Positions 1 to 7,076 of a stretch of DNA of 11,781 bases are shown here, one piece after another; position 1 is the first letter of the stretch, and the number at the start of each line of letters is the position of its first letter. The DNA is from JAPWJZ01 sp035626855 (GTDB lineage: Bacteria > Pseudomonadota > Alphaproteobacteria > Micavibrionales > UBA2020), in assembly GCA_035626855.1 (NCBI GenBank), contig DASPMW010000099.1:1-11781 (forward strand), written 5' to 3'. Position numbers and translations under genes: made by a program. The notes beneath the pieces are model-generated. The model was not told where the DNA came from. It saw only the letters and a list, made by a program, of their open reading frames with translations, and searched no databases.

Positions 1-837
1 TTCCACGATGCAGACATGGCCGCTCGAGCGGTCCTTGTTCGAGATGGTGCCGGAGCCGATGATCGTGCCGGCGCAAAGCGGGCGTGTTTTCGCGGCATGG
101 GCGATCAACTGCGCGAAGTCGAACACCATATCCGTTCCCGCATGGGGGCGGCCGAATTCCTTGCCGTTCCAATGCGCGTAAAGCGGCAGGTGAACCTTGT
201 TGTCCTTCCACGCGTCGCCGAGCTCTTCCGGCGTCACGGCGACGGGCGAAAACGCGCTTGACGGTTTGGACTGGTAGAAGCCAAAGCCTTTCGCCAGTTC
301 CGGCTGCGCGACGGCGCGCAGGGTCACGTCGTTGACGAGCATGATGAGGCGGATGTACTGGCCTGCGTCGGAGGCCGGCGTGCCCATCGGGACATCGCCC
401 GTGATGACCGCGACTTCGCCTTCGAAATCGATGCCCCAGCTCTCATTCTCGAACGCAATGTCGTCGGTCGGCGACAGGAAGGTATCCGAGCCGCCCTGGT
501 ACATCAGCGGGTCGGTCCAGAAGCTTTCCGGCATCTCCGCGCCGCGCGCCTTGCGCACGAGTTCGACGTGGTTGACGTAGGCGCTGCCATCCGCCCATTG
601 ATAGGCGCGGGGCAGGGGCGAGGCGCAGAGCTTGGCGTAGAAAGGCGCGGCTTCCTTGGCGCGGCCCTGCTCGAGGTCATGCGACAGCTGGGTGAGCAGC
701 GGGGCGCATTTTTCCCAGTCGTCGAGCGCCGCCTGCAGCGTCGGCGCGATATGCGTCGCCGGCGCGCAGTGGGTGAGGCCAGAGTTGACGACAACCAGCT
801 TGCCGTCGCGGCCATGTTTCAGCGATGCGAGTTTCAT
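1..837 (-). CDS. Fumarylacetoacetate hydrolase family protein (C-terminus cut off by window edge)
   Basis: The frame runs from the ATG at 837 down to base 1 without a stop, giving 279 residues and lacking the C-terminal end. Bacterial members of this type are usually about 330-340 residues. It likely hydrolyses fumarylacetoacetate to fumarate and acetoacetate, the last step of tyrosine breakdown, in the cytosol. The N-terminal part (about 1-80) looks like the small N-terminal domain of bacterial fumarylacetoacetases. The catalytic fold follows, with the family signature DFEGEVAVI (137-145), where E139 and E141 are likely metal ligands, VNDVTLR (169-174 region, D170 a likely ligand), and GSGTISNKDRSSG (261-273). 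The start overlaps the hppD stop by one base (TAATG), so translation is probably coupled to hppD, and the pairing with hppD supports the tyrosine-pathway role. A hydrolase acting on a related acylpyruvate cannot be excluded from sequence alone. Confidence 0.9.
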   Translation of the reverse strand, partial: MKLASLKHGRDGKLVVVNSGLTHCAPATHIAPTLQAALDDWEKCAPLLTQLSHDLEQGRAKEAAPFYAKLCASPLPRAYQWADGSAYVNHVELVRKARGAEMPESFWTDPLMYQGGSDTFLSPTDDIAFENESWGIDFEGEVAVITGDVPMGTPASDAGQYIRLIMLVNDVTLRAVAQPELAKGFGFYQSKPSSAFSPVAVTPEELGDAWKDNKVHLPLYAHWNGKEFGRPHAGTDMVFDFAQLIAHAAKTRPLCAGTIIGSGTISNKDRSSGHVCIVE

Positions 838-1913
838 TACGACGCAGCCTTCTTGCCATCGTCCGCCTTCAGCACGCCGCGGCGGATCTGGTCTTCTTCG
901 AGAGATTCGAACAGGGCCTGGAAGTTGCCTTCGCCGAAGCCCTCGTTGCCCTTGCGTTGAATGATCTCGTAGAAGATCGGGCCGATCGCGTCCTTGGTGA
1001 AGATCTGCAGCAGGATGCCCTGACCCTTGGTCGGCGCGCCGTCGAGCAGGATGTTGAGACTTTGCAGTTTCGCCACGTCCTCGCCATGACCCGGCACGCG
1101 CGAGTCGAGTTTCTTGTAATAGGTGTCGAGCGTCGTCTGGAATTCCATGCCCGTTTTCTGAAGGTCGGTCACGGTCGCATAAATATCATTGGTGCCGAGC
1201 GCGATATGCTGGATACCCTCGCCGCCGTAGCGGTGCAGGAATTCCTCGATCTGCGATTTATCGTCCGAGGATTCGTTGATTGGAATGCGGATCTTGCCGC
1301 AGGGGGAGGTCATCGCCTTCGACTTCAGACCGGTCTGCTTGCCCTCGATGTCGAAATAGCGGATCTCGCGGAAGTTGAAGAGGTCGGTGTAGAAATCCGC
1401 CCATTTCGCCATGTTGCCGCGCATGACGTTGTGGGTGAGGTGGTCGAGATAGGTAAGGCCCGCGCCCGCCGGCGCTTTATCGGTGATGTTGAAATCGGTT
1501 TCATAGATCGAGCCCTTGTCGCCGTATTTATCGACGAGGTAAAGGATAGACCCGCCGATGCCCTCGATCGCGGGGATCGAAAGTTCGCCCGGGCCTACTT
1601 TGCCCTTGATTTCCTTCGCGCCCTTCGACACCGCGTGGGCGAGCGCTTTTGCTGCGTCCTTCACGCGGAAGGCCATGGCAATTGCGCCGCCTCCATGGCG
1701 TTTCTTGGCAAACTCGATCGCTTCGGGTTCGGCATTCAGGATGAAGTTGATATCGCCCTGCTGCCAGAGCGTGACTTTCTTCGACTTGTGCGTGCCGGTC
1801 TTTTTGAAGCCGAGGCTCTGGAACAGTTTTTCGAGTTTCTCGGGTTCGGTGTGGCTGTATTCCACGAACTCGAAACCATCGGTGCCCATCGGGTTTTCGA
1901 ACAGGTCGGCCAT
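837..1913 (-). CDS. hppD: 4-hydroxyphenylpyruvate dioxygenase
   Basis: This is a 358-residue non-heme Fe(II) dioxygenase that converts 4-hydroxyphenylpyruvate to homogentisate in tyrosine and phenylalanine catabolism. The length is normal for bacterial enzymes. It has two vicinal-oxygen-chelate domains: the N-terminal one spans about 12-145, and the catalytic C-terminal one about 152-340. The facial triad of iron ligands is visible as H158 in YLDHLTHNV, H236 in GIQHIAL and E316 in GPIFYEIIQRKG. The conserved C-terminal segment GFGEGNFQALFESLE (325-339) closes the active site. The start is supported by AAGGAG seven bases upstream of the ATG. A TTGAAA/TAATAT promoter lies just beyond. It is the first gene of a minus-strand operon with the fumarylacetoacetate hydrolase family gene. 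Homogentisate dioxygenase and maleylacetoacetate isomerase are not in the window. Confidence 0.97.
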   Translation of the reverse strand: MADLFENPMGTDGFEFVEYSHTEPEKLEKLFQSLGFKKTGTHKSKKVTLWQQGDINFILNAEPEAIEFAKKRHGGGAIAMAFRVKDAAKALAHAVSKGAKEIKGKVGPGELSIPAIEGIGGSILYLVDKYGDKGSIYETDFNITDKAPAGAGLTYLDHLTHNVMRGNMAKWADFYTDLFNFREIRYFDIEGKQTGLKSKAMTSPCGKIRIPINESSDDKSQIEEFLHRYGGEGIQHIALGTNDIYATVTDLQKTGMEFQTTLDTYYKKLDSRVPGHGEDVAKLQSLNILLDGAPTKGQGILLQIFTKDAIGPIFYEIIQRKGNEGFGEGNFQALFESLEEDQIRRGVLKADDGKKAAS

Positions 1914-1943
1914 TTGCTTGCTCCTTAAAATGCTGTGGGGGTG

Positions 1944-1971
1944 ATATTAAGCCTTTGCCCTGCTATTTCAA
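1944..1971 (-). promoter_or_regulatory. Candidate sigma-70-type promoter of hppD
   Basis: Read on the minus strand, TTGAAA (1971-1966) is followed after 16 bases by TAATAT (1949-1944). Transcription would begin near 1937, giving a leader of about 24 bases that contains the AAGGAG ribosome binding site at 1926-1921. Both hexamers are close to consensus, and the position fits the hppD start. Confidence 0.5.
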
Positions 1972-2012
1972 GAAAAACGGCCCCGTCATGCCGGTTTTCC
2001 GAATTATTTGGC

Positions 2013-2040
2013 TTGGTTTTTTTTGCTGCGCCGCTACAAT
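2013..2040 (+). promoter_or_regulatory. Candidate sigma-70-type promoter of metF
   Basis: TTGGTT (2013-2018), a 16-base spacer and TACAAT (2035-2040) form a plausible plus-strand promoter. Transcription would start near 2047, so it serves the metF start at 2076. It also argues against the longer in-frame start at 1935, which would lie upstream of the promoter. Confidence 0.4.
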
Positions 2041-2075
2041 ACGCACAGTTTTTAATAATATGGCGAAACGGGCTG

Positions 2076-3005
2076 ATGAGTACAGAGCAGGGCGAGAAAA
2101 AAGGGCTGATGTCGCTGCCTTTTATCATGCCGGAGAACTGCGACCTCGGCGTCAGTTTCGAATTCTTCCCGCCAAAAAACGCCAAGATGGAAGAGACGCT
2201 GTGGGAGGCTTTCGCGCTTCTCAGCCAGCTGCATCCCAAATTCATTTCAGTTACCTACGGCGCGGGCGGCACGACGCGGCAGCGCACGCATGATATCGTG
2301 ACGCAGATCAAGAAGCGCACCGGCCTTGATACCGCGGCGCACCTGACCTGCATCGGCCACACCCGCGCGGAAATCGCCGAGATCGTGGACGGTTACTGGC
2401 GCGAAGGCATCCGCCATATCGTCGCGCTGCGCGGCGACATGCCGAACAATGAAGGCCGATATGTGCCGACGCCGGGCGGCTATGAATACGCTGACGACCT
2501 GGTGGCCGGCCTCAAGAAAATTGCGCCGTTCGAGATCAGCGTCGCCGGCTATCCCGAAGGGCATCCCGAGGCGATCAATGCGCAGATGGATCTGCTGAAC
2601 CTCAAGAAAAAGGTCGATGCAGGGGCGGACCGCGTGATTACGCAGTTTTTCATGAACCCCGAAAAATTCCTGTCCTTCCGCGATCGCGCAGTAGCCGCAG
2701 GGATCAATGTGCCGATCGTGCCGGGCATCCTGCCCATCACGAATTTTTCGCGCATGGTGGAATTCTCCGACAAGTGCGGCACCAAAATCCCCCGCTGGAT
2801 GGTGCAGCTGTTCGAGGGGCTCGACGACCACCCGAAAACGCGCGAGCTCGTGGCGGCGACTGTCGCGTCGGAGCAGTGCCGCGTGCTGCATGAAGAAGGC
2901 GTGCGCGATTTCCATTTCTACACGCTCAACCGCGCCGAGTTGACGCTGGCGATCTGCCACATGCTCGGCATGCGGGCGAAGATGTCCCAAGCCGCGGCTG
3001 CTTAA
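2076..3005 (+). CDS. metF: 5,10-methylenetetrahydrofolate reductase (NAD(P)H)
   Basis: This is a 309-residue flavoenzyme that reduces 5,10-methylene-THF to 5-methyl-THF, the methyl donor for methionine synthesis. The E. coli enzyme is 296 residues. It forms a TIM barrel with FAD. Visible motifs are FEFFPPK (28-34, with E29 matching the catalytic glutamate of E. coli MetF), VTYGAGG (59-65), HLTCIG (89-94), ALRGD (117-121, D121 in the FAD site), ITQFFMN (188-194, Q190 folate contact) and PGILPI (216-221). The frame is open back to 1935, but those extra 47 residues are not family-like and precede the candidate promoter, so I place the start at 2076. No strong Shine-Dalgarno is present. ATGs at 2109 and at residue 18 of this model are alternatives. 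The gene is divergent from hppD and has no methionine-synthase neighbour in the window. Confidence 0.95.
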   Translation: MSTEQGEKKGLMSLPFIMPENCDLGVSFEFFPPKNAKMEETLWEAFALLSQLHPKFISVTYGAGGTTRQRTHDIVTQIKKRTGLDTAAHLTCIGHTRAEIAEIVDGYWREGIRHIVALRGDMPNNEGRYVPTPGGYEYADDLVAGLKKIAPFEISVAGYPEGHPEAINAQMDLLNLKKKVDAGADRVITQFFMNPEKFLSFRDRAVAAGINVPIVPGILPITNFSRMVEFSDKCGTKIPRWMVQLFEGLDDHPKTRELVAATVASEQCRVLHEEGVRDFHFYTLNRAELTLAICHMLGMRAKMSQAAAA

Positions 3006-3031
3006 CTCTTAAATCACACCGCAAAAAGAAG

Positions 3032-3055
3032 CAGCCCGGCGTCCCCGCCGGGCTG
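3032..3055 (-). terminator. Hairpin terminator between metF and the 53-residue gene
   Basis: A perfect 9-bp stem, CAGCCCGGC (3032-3040) with GCCGGGCTG (3047-3055), encloses a 6-base loop. On the minus strand the stem is followed by CTTCTTTTT, a good U-tract, so it should end transcription of the small minus-strand gene. On the plus strand the tail is only TATTCC, so it is a weak intrinsic terminator for metF, though it could still act in both directions. Confidence 0.75.
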
Positions 3056-3078
3056 TATTCCGAATTCTGGCGCGCAAG

Positions 3079-3240
3079 TTACGCGGTCGTCTGCTCGTCT
3101 GCTTCATCGCCGAAATAGCGCTGATGGTATTTGTCGTCGTTCGCGGCGGTCAGGACGGGGGTGGTTTGATCCTGCACTTGCGCCTGCTTTGCGCGGTAGG
3201 CGGCATCCTGCTGGACGGTGGTCTTGAAAAAGGTAAACAT
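3079..3240 (-). CDS. Small hypothetical protein, 53 residues
   Basis: I do not recognise this protein. It starts MFTFFKTTVQQDAAYRAKQ and ends DEADEQTTA. A short hydrophobic/aromatic N-terminus (FTFF) is followed by an Ala/Gln-rich stretch likely to be helical (about 8-25), then a charged, acidic C-terminal half with the segment DDKYHQRYFGDE (35-46). There is no signal peptide, cysteine or recognisable domain. Support for a real gene is GGAGAG (3253-3248) seven bases before the ATG, a complete frame, and an intrinsic terminator placed 24 bases after the stop. A strong terminator for the upstream flavoprotein gene separates it from that transcript, so it should have its own promoter. I could not identify one confidently in the AT-rich 3254-3305 region. 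Function unknown. Confidence 0.6.
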   Translation of the reverse strand: MFTFFKTTVQQDAAYRAKQAQVQDQTTPVLTAANDDKYHQRYFGDEADEQTTA

Positions 3241-3247
3241 CTACGCA

Positions 3248-3253
3248 CTCTCC
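3248..3253 (-). promoter_or_regulatory. Ribosome binding site of the 53-residue gene
   Basis: GGAGAG on the minus strand lies seven bases before the ATG at 3240. It is the main reason for accepting this short frame as a gene. Confidence 0.55.
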
Positions 3254-3328
3254 ATTATGTATTTTTTTATGTGCGGAGAAGGTAGCACGGCGGGGCATTA
3301 TGCACAATATGAAAATACCCGGGGCTGC

Positions 3329-3363
3329 AAAAAAAGACGGGCCGGGGGAGAAACCCGGCCCGT
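3329..3363 (-). terminator. Rho-independent terminator of the first flavoprotein gene
   Basis: A perfect 10-bp GC-rich stem, ACGGGCCGGG (3337-3346) with CCCGGCCCGT (3354-3363), has a 7-base loop. On the minus strand it is followed by C and then seven T (3335-3329). It sits about 20 bases beyond the stop codon at 3385, which is textbook placement. Confidence 0.9.
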
Positions 3364-3384
3364 GTTACGGAGAAAATCGAATGG

Positions 3385-5085
3385 CTAGGCGCCCAGCGTC
3401 TGGCCGCCCGCGCGTTTCTTCGGCGCGGGGTTGACCACGGGCGCGGCATCGTCACGATACTGCTGGACCAGCTTGTCGTATTTGGCATCGAGGACAAGCA
3501 CCGTCTCCGACAGGATCGCGCGGGAGTTCAGCGAGGTGGGCCCAAGATTGCCGCCCGAAATCGTCGGGGTGTCCGGATAGGGATAGCGGGTCACGACCAT
3601 GTGGCCGGCAGCGGGCACGCCGATCACGGTGAAGTTGGGGGAAGCCTTGCCCTCCGCATCCACCAGCGAGAAGTCGCGGGTCAGCGAAACGCCGGCGCGC
3701 AGCCAGTGCGGCGTCGCCTTGCCGGTTTCCAGCAGGTCTTTCCACAGGCGTTCTTTCACGTCGGCGACGTTGTCGAAATTCGCCGAGTTGCCCATCGCCG
3801 AGAACACGAAATCGAAGCTTTCGGTCTGCGTGCGGTTGGCCACCGCATTAAATTTCGCCCGTGTGAGCGACACGGTCGAGCGCCCGGGGTTGAAGGTGAC
3901 GGCAAGCTTGCCGGTTTCATCGGGCGCGACTTCGCGGATCGCGCCGGTGCGCACCTTGATCTGGCCGGAATTGATCGCGTTCTTGACGGTCTGGCCGGTA
4001 TCCGGCGTCACGCCGGCGCGGCGGCTGACGATCAGCGCCTCGTTGTCGAGGTAAAGCTTGGCCATATCCGCATGGGGGAATTTCTCCGCCAGCGTCGGCA
4101 CGAAGCGCTCCCAGTAACCGAGGATCTCGCCCGAGGTGTAGCCTTGGCTCTGCAGTTCTGCGAATTCACGGCCGATCGCCTTGACGAGGCTCTGGACGGT
4201 TTTCGCCTTAAGGAATTTTGGCTCGTGCTTGGTGAATTCGAGTTCAGTCGCGGGGCGCGGCTCGCCTTTGATGCGGGCCGCGAGGTATTCCTGCGGGCTC
4301 GTCGGCTCGAAGGAGTCGTGCATGAGCGCGCGGCGCGACATCATGGTAATCTCGCCCTTGAAGCCCTGCTTGATGAGGCGGGCGGCGATGTCCATTGCGG
4401 TCAGGCCGGTGCCGATGATGAAGGCTTTCTGTCCCGCGCTATTGGAGCAGACTTCTTCAAAAGCCTGGTTGGCGCGGGCGGAGTAGGGCTGCGCCACGAA
4501 ATGCGGGTGGTTCGCCGCCTTGGTTGCGAATTTGGGGGCAGTCGCCTCCTGGAAACCTGTCGCGAGGACGACATGGCTCGCGTCGAATTCGCTGCCGTCG
4601 GAGCAATGCAGCGTCGCGCCGCCCTCCGGCTTTTCATCGATCTTGATGATGTTCTTCATGCCGATTTCGACATGCACCTTGTCGCCCGCCATCTGGAGGG
4701 CTTTTTTCAGCATGTCCTGGCAATATTCATTGACCATCTGGCGCGGCGGGTCGGTAAGGGCGTGGAGCTCGCCCGGATTTTTCTGCGCGCGTTCCTCGAT
4801 ATACTGCACGAAGGTCGGCATGCCCGCGGGGTATTTGCCGGCCGGGAAGAAATTGAGCGTGCGCGCGCCGGCGTTCAGGTTGTGCTCGCGGAAATTGGGG
4901 CCCTTGCTGTAGGCGACGCCGCCATGCAGCTGCTCGCTGTAGCGCTCGATCAGCGAAATATTGACCGGGTTGGCGGGAGTGATGGTCGGGTCGTTGGCGA
5001 TTTTCACCAGCGTATGAACCAGGAACGTCGTGCCGGCGAGGCCGCCGCCGACGATCACGATGGGATCGTTTTGTTGTTCGGACAT
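3385..5085 (-). CDS. FAD/NAD(P)-binding protein, YdhS-like (NAD_binding_9 type), paralog A
   Basis: This 566-residue probable flavoprotein oxidoreductase has no assigned substrate. The N-terminal Rossmann FAD motif is IVIVGGGLAGTT (9-20), with E47 (SLIER) placed to bind the FAD ribose. HGGVAYS (54-60) and HNLNAGA (68-74) match the pattern of the COG4529/YdhS family. HVVLATGFQEATAP (171-184) is the ATG motif shared with N-hydroxylating and flavin monooxygenases. A second dinucleotide motif, FIIGTGLTAMDIAARL (222-237), is probably for NAD(P)H. A late FVFSAMGN motif and a C-terminal GVPAAGHMVV plus GGNLGPTSLN complete the fold. No signal peptide or membrane segment is seen, so it is likely cytosolic. 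The start has GAGGG four bases upstream. It follows paralog B (5340-7040) in tandem, with exactly the same length and roughly half the residues identical by eye. An intrinsic terminator follows it. Confidence 0.8.
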   Translation of the reverse strand: MSEQQNDPIVIVGGGLAGTTFLVHTLVKIANDPTITPANPVNISLIERYSEQLHGGVAYSKGPNFREHNLNAGARTLNFFPAGKYPAGMPTFVQYIEERAQKNPGELHALTDPPRQMVNEYCQDMLKKALQMAGDKVHVEIGMKNIIKIDEKPEGGATLHCSDGSEFDASHVVLATGFQEATAPKFATKAANHPHFVAQPYSARANQAFEEVCSNSAGQKAFIIGTGLTAMDIAARLIKQGFKGEITMMSRRALMHDSFEPTSPQEYLAARIKGEPRPATELEFTKHEPKFLKAKTVQSLVKAIGREFAELQSQGYTSGEILGYWERFVPTLAEKFPHADMAKLYLDNEALIVSRRAGVTPDTGQTVKNAINSGQIKVRTGAIREVAPDETGKLAVTFNPGRSTVSLTRAKFNAVANRTQTESFDFVFSAMGNSANFDNVADVKERLWKDLLETGKATPHWLRAGVSLTRDFSLVDAEGKASPNFTVIGVPAAGHMVVTRYPYPDTPTISGGNLGPTSLNSRAILSETVLVLDAKYDKLVQQYRDDAAPVVNPAPKKRAGGQTLGA

Positions 5086-5176
5086 TGTACCCTCAGAAAA
5101 TATTACACCGCAGTTTCGTAATAGAAGGCGCGCCCGGCGATTGTTGTTTTGCCTTGGCGTCTGCGGCTCTCTTTTT

Positions 5177-5187
5177 GGGTTAAACCC
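5177..5187. repeat. Palindrome GGGTTAAACCC in the leader of paralog A
   Basis: An 11-base perfect interrupted palindrome (5-base arms around one central A) lies between the candidate promoter and the start of the first flavoprotein gene. It could be an operator or part of a leader hairpin. No second copy is seen in the window upstream of the other paralog. Confidence 0.3.
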
Positions 5188-5223
5188 GGAACCTGCAGCA
5201 GTTCTTTTTTTTCAATTTCAACA

Positions 5224-5252
5224 ATCCTAGCACAACAATCTTTTCATAACAA
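5224..5252 (-). promoter_or_regulatory. Candidate promoter of flavoprotein paralog A
   Basis: On the minus strand TTGTTA (5252-5247), a 17-base spacer and TAGGAT (5229-5224) give a plausible sigma-70-type promoter. It would produce a leader of about 130 bases before the ATG at 5085, long enough to hold the palindrome at 5177-5187. Paralog A can therefore be expressed apart from paralog B. Confidence 0.35.
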
Positions 5253-5281
5253 GCAGAAAAGAGGTTAAAGGATACCCCATT

Positions 5282-5308
5282 CTTGAACAGCAATTCAGGC
5301 TATTCAAG
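5282..5308. repeat. Inverted repeat downstream of paralog B
   Basis: CTTGAA (5282-5287) and TTCAAG (5303-5308) form 6-base arms around a 15-base spacer, 32 bases past the stop of paralog B. The right part also holds imperfect direct repeats, ATTCAGGCT and ATTCAAGGCT. No T-run follows on the minus strand, so it is not a convincing intrinsic terminator. It could be a protein-binding site or chance. Confidence 0.25.
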
Positions 5309-5339
5309 GCTTTGAGCTGCTGCGACGCAACAAGTGTTT

Positions 5340-7040
5340 TTATCGAACAGGTTGCAGGATTTTCTGGCGACGGACGACGCTTTGTTCGGCTGCAGGTGCC
5401 TCGGGACGGAAGCCGGCCACCATTGAATCATATTTTGCGTCGAGCAGCATCTTGATCTCGGCGGAGATGGTCGTCGCGCCGAGCGCATTGGGCCCGAGCT
5501 TGCCGCCCTTGATCTCCGGTTTGTGCGGATAGGCGTAGGCGGTCGTCATCATATGGCCTGCGACGGGAACGCCGATCACGCTGATCGACGTGCTGGCATT
5601 GCCTTCCGCATCCAGCATCGAGAAATCTTTCGACACGGCGATGCCTGATTTGGTCCAGTGCGGCTGCGCCTTGCCATCCTGCATCAGTCCGCGCCAGAGC
5701 GGGTCGGAGATATGCTCGGGCGGCATTGCATAGTTGCTGGTGTTGCCCATCGCGGAAAAGACGTAGTCAAAGCTCGCCTGCTCGGTGCGCTTTTCAGCCG
5801 CGTTGAATTGCATGCTCACCATGCTGATATCGCCCTGCGCCGGGTTATAGGTCGCGACAAGGGTGCCGTCGGGGCCGGGGCTGATGTCCTTGATCGCGCC
5901 CATCGCGACCTGGATCTGCCCGTTTTTCATCCCCTCGCGGACCGTAATGCCCGTGTTCGGCGTCACGCCGACGCGGCTCGAGGTAATCAGCGCTTCATGG
6001 TCGGCAAACAGCGCCGCCAGGTCCTTGTGCGGGAATTTCGCGCAGACATCCGGGACGAAACGCTCCCAGTAAATAAGGATCTCGGGCGAGGTGTAGCCTT
6101 GCGCGCGCCATTCGTTGAACTCGGTGACGAGCGTCTTCACGAGCTCGGCGGTCGTTTCGGCTTCAAGGAATTTGGGGCGGTGCTTGCTGATCTCGAGCGT
6201 ATCGATGTCGCGCGCTTCGCCGATCATCTTGCCCTTTGCAAGATACTCCTCGGGCGGCGTATCTTCGTAGGTATTATGCATGAGGCCGCGGCGCGACATC
6301 ATGACGATCTCGCCGGTATAGCCGGTGTTGATGAGCCGCGCGGCGATATCCATTGCGGTCAGGCCCGTGCCGATTACCAGCGTGCGACTGTTGGGGTGGG
6401 CGACCGCGTCTTCATAGAGCGAATTCGCTTTTGCGGAATAGGGGGCGTCCATGAAATGCGGATGGTCCGCGGCCTTCTGCGCGAAGCGCGGCGCGACGGC
6501 TTCCTGGAAGCCTGTCGCGAGAATGGCGTGGCAGCATTCGACGGAAGATCCGTCGCCGAATTCGATGATGGCGCCGCCGTCTGGTTTTTCCTCGATATGC
6601 GTCGCCTTGCGCAGCGCGACTTCAAGATCCACCTTCGCGCCCGCCTTTTCCTTCGCGATTTCCAGCATGTCGGTGATATAGGCATGCACGAGCTGGCGCG
6701 AGGGGTTGATGAGGTTGTCGAGCATTTCCGGATGGCCGTCGGCAGCCTTCGCCTGGATATACTGTACGAAGGTCTGGAAGCCTTCCGGAGGATCACCCCC
6801 AGGGAACATGTCGAGGCTGTTGGCGCCGGCATTCAGGTTATGTTTCTTGTAGGCCGCGCCGTGGCTATAGGCGACGCCGCCATGCATCTGTTCCTGGTGC
6901 CGCTCGACCATGAGGATTTTGACGGGCTCGGTGATCGTAGGGTCAGCCGCGATGCGCAACAAGGTATGGGTGAGAAGCGTGGTGCCTGCAAACCCGCCGC
7001 CGACGACAACGATAGGGTTTTTATCTTCAGAATCCGCCAT
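5340..7040 (-). CDS. FAD/NAD(P)-binding protein, YdhS-like (NAD_binding_9 type), paralog B
   Basis: This 566-residue probable flavoprotein oxidoreductase is a tandem paralog of the gene at 3385-5085. The motifs sit at matching places: IVVVGGGFAGTT (10-21), E46 in MVERH, HGGVAYS (53-59), HNLNAGA (67-73), HAILATGFQEAVAP (171-184), LVIGTGLTAMDIAARL (221-236), FDYVFSAMGN (424-433) and GVPVAGHMM (490-498). I place the start at 7040, where GAGGG stands five bases upstream. The frame is open to 7058, but that longer start would include the ribosome binding site in the coding region. The chosen start also makes both paralogs exactly 566 residues. The tails differ: this one ends in a basic segment (SVVRRQKILQPVR), while paralog A ends with Pro/Ala/Gly. 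No terminator is obvious after it, so read-through into paralog A is possible. Substrate unknown. Hydroxylase and reductase roles are both open. Confidence 0.8.
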   Translation of the reverse strand: MADSEDKNPIVVVGGGFAGTTLLTHTLLRIAADPTITEPVKILMVERHQEQMHGGVAYSHGAAYKKHNLNAGANSLDMFPGGDPPEGFQTFVQYIQAKAADGHPEMLDNLINPSRQLVHAYITDMLEIAKEKAGAKVDLEVALRKATHIEEKPDGGAIIEFGDGSSVECCHAILATGFQEAVAPRFAQKAADHPHFMDAPYSAKANSLYEDAVAHPNSRTLVIGTGLTAMDIAARLINTGYTGEIVMMSRRGLMHNTYEDTPPEEYLAKGKMIGEARDIDTLEISKHRPKFLEAETTAELVKTLVTEFNEWRAQGYTSPEILIYWERFVPDVCAKFPHKDLAALFADHEALITSSRVGVTPNTGITVREGMKNGQIQVAMGAIKDISPGPDGTLVATYNPAQGDISMVSMQFNAAEKRTEQASFDYVFSAMGNTSNYAMPPEHISDPLWRGLMQDGKAQPHWTKSGIAVSKDFSMLDAEGNASTSISVIGVPVAGHMMTTAYAYPHKPEIKGGKLGPNALGATTISAEIKMLLDAKYDSMVAGFRPEAPAAEQSVVRRQKILQPVR

Positions 7041-7045
7041 TTTCG

Positions 7046-7050
7046 CCCTC
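7046..7050 (-). promoter_or_regulatory. Ribosome binding site fixing the start of paralog B
   Basis: GAGGG on the minus strand is five bases before the ATG at 7040. It decides for this start over the in-frame ATG at 7058. A GAGGG also stands four bases before the start of paralog A. Confidence 0.55.
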
Positions 7051-7076
7051 ACATGCAAAAGCCCGAGTCTATGCGG

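Noticed and set aside
825..1928. Long plus-strand frame (367 residues) opposite hppD
   Set aside because: It lies antisense to a clear hppD with intact iron ligands. The translation is Arg/Ala/Val/Phe-rich with no family pattern, typical of a GC-rich shadow frame.
1935..2075. N-terminal extension of metF from the ATG at 1935
   Set aside because: The 47 extra residues have no family similarity, and the extension spans the candidate metF promoter.
1914..2075. SAM-type riboswitch upstream of metF
   Set aside because: The predicted leader is only about 30 bases, too short for one, and I see no matching conserved core.
2247..2990. Minus-strand frame (247 residues) opposite metF
   Set aside because: It is antisense to metF and has His/Arg-rich shadow composition.
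3601..5121. Long plus-strand frame (506 residues) opposite flavoprotein A
   Set aside because: It is antisense to a gene with full FAD and NAD(P) motifs, and its composition is that of a shadow frame.
5189..5212. Possible plus-strand terminator: GAAC/GTTC followed by eight T
   Set aside because: The stem is only four base pairs with an eight-base loop, and no plus-strand gene ends nearby.
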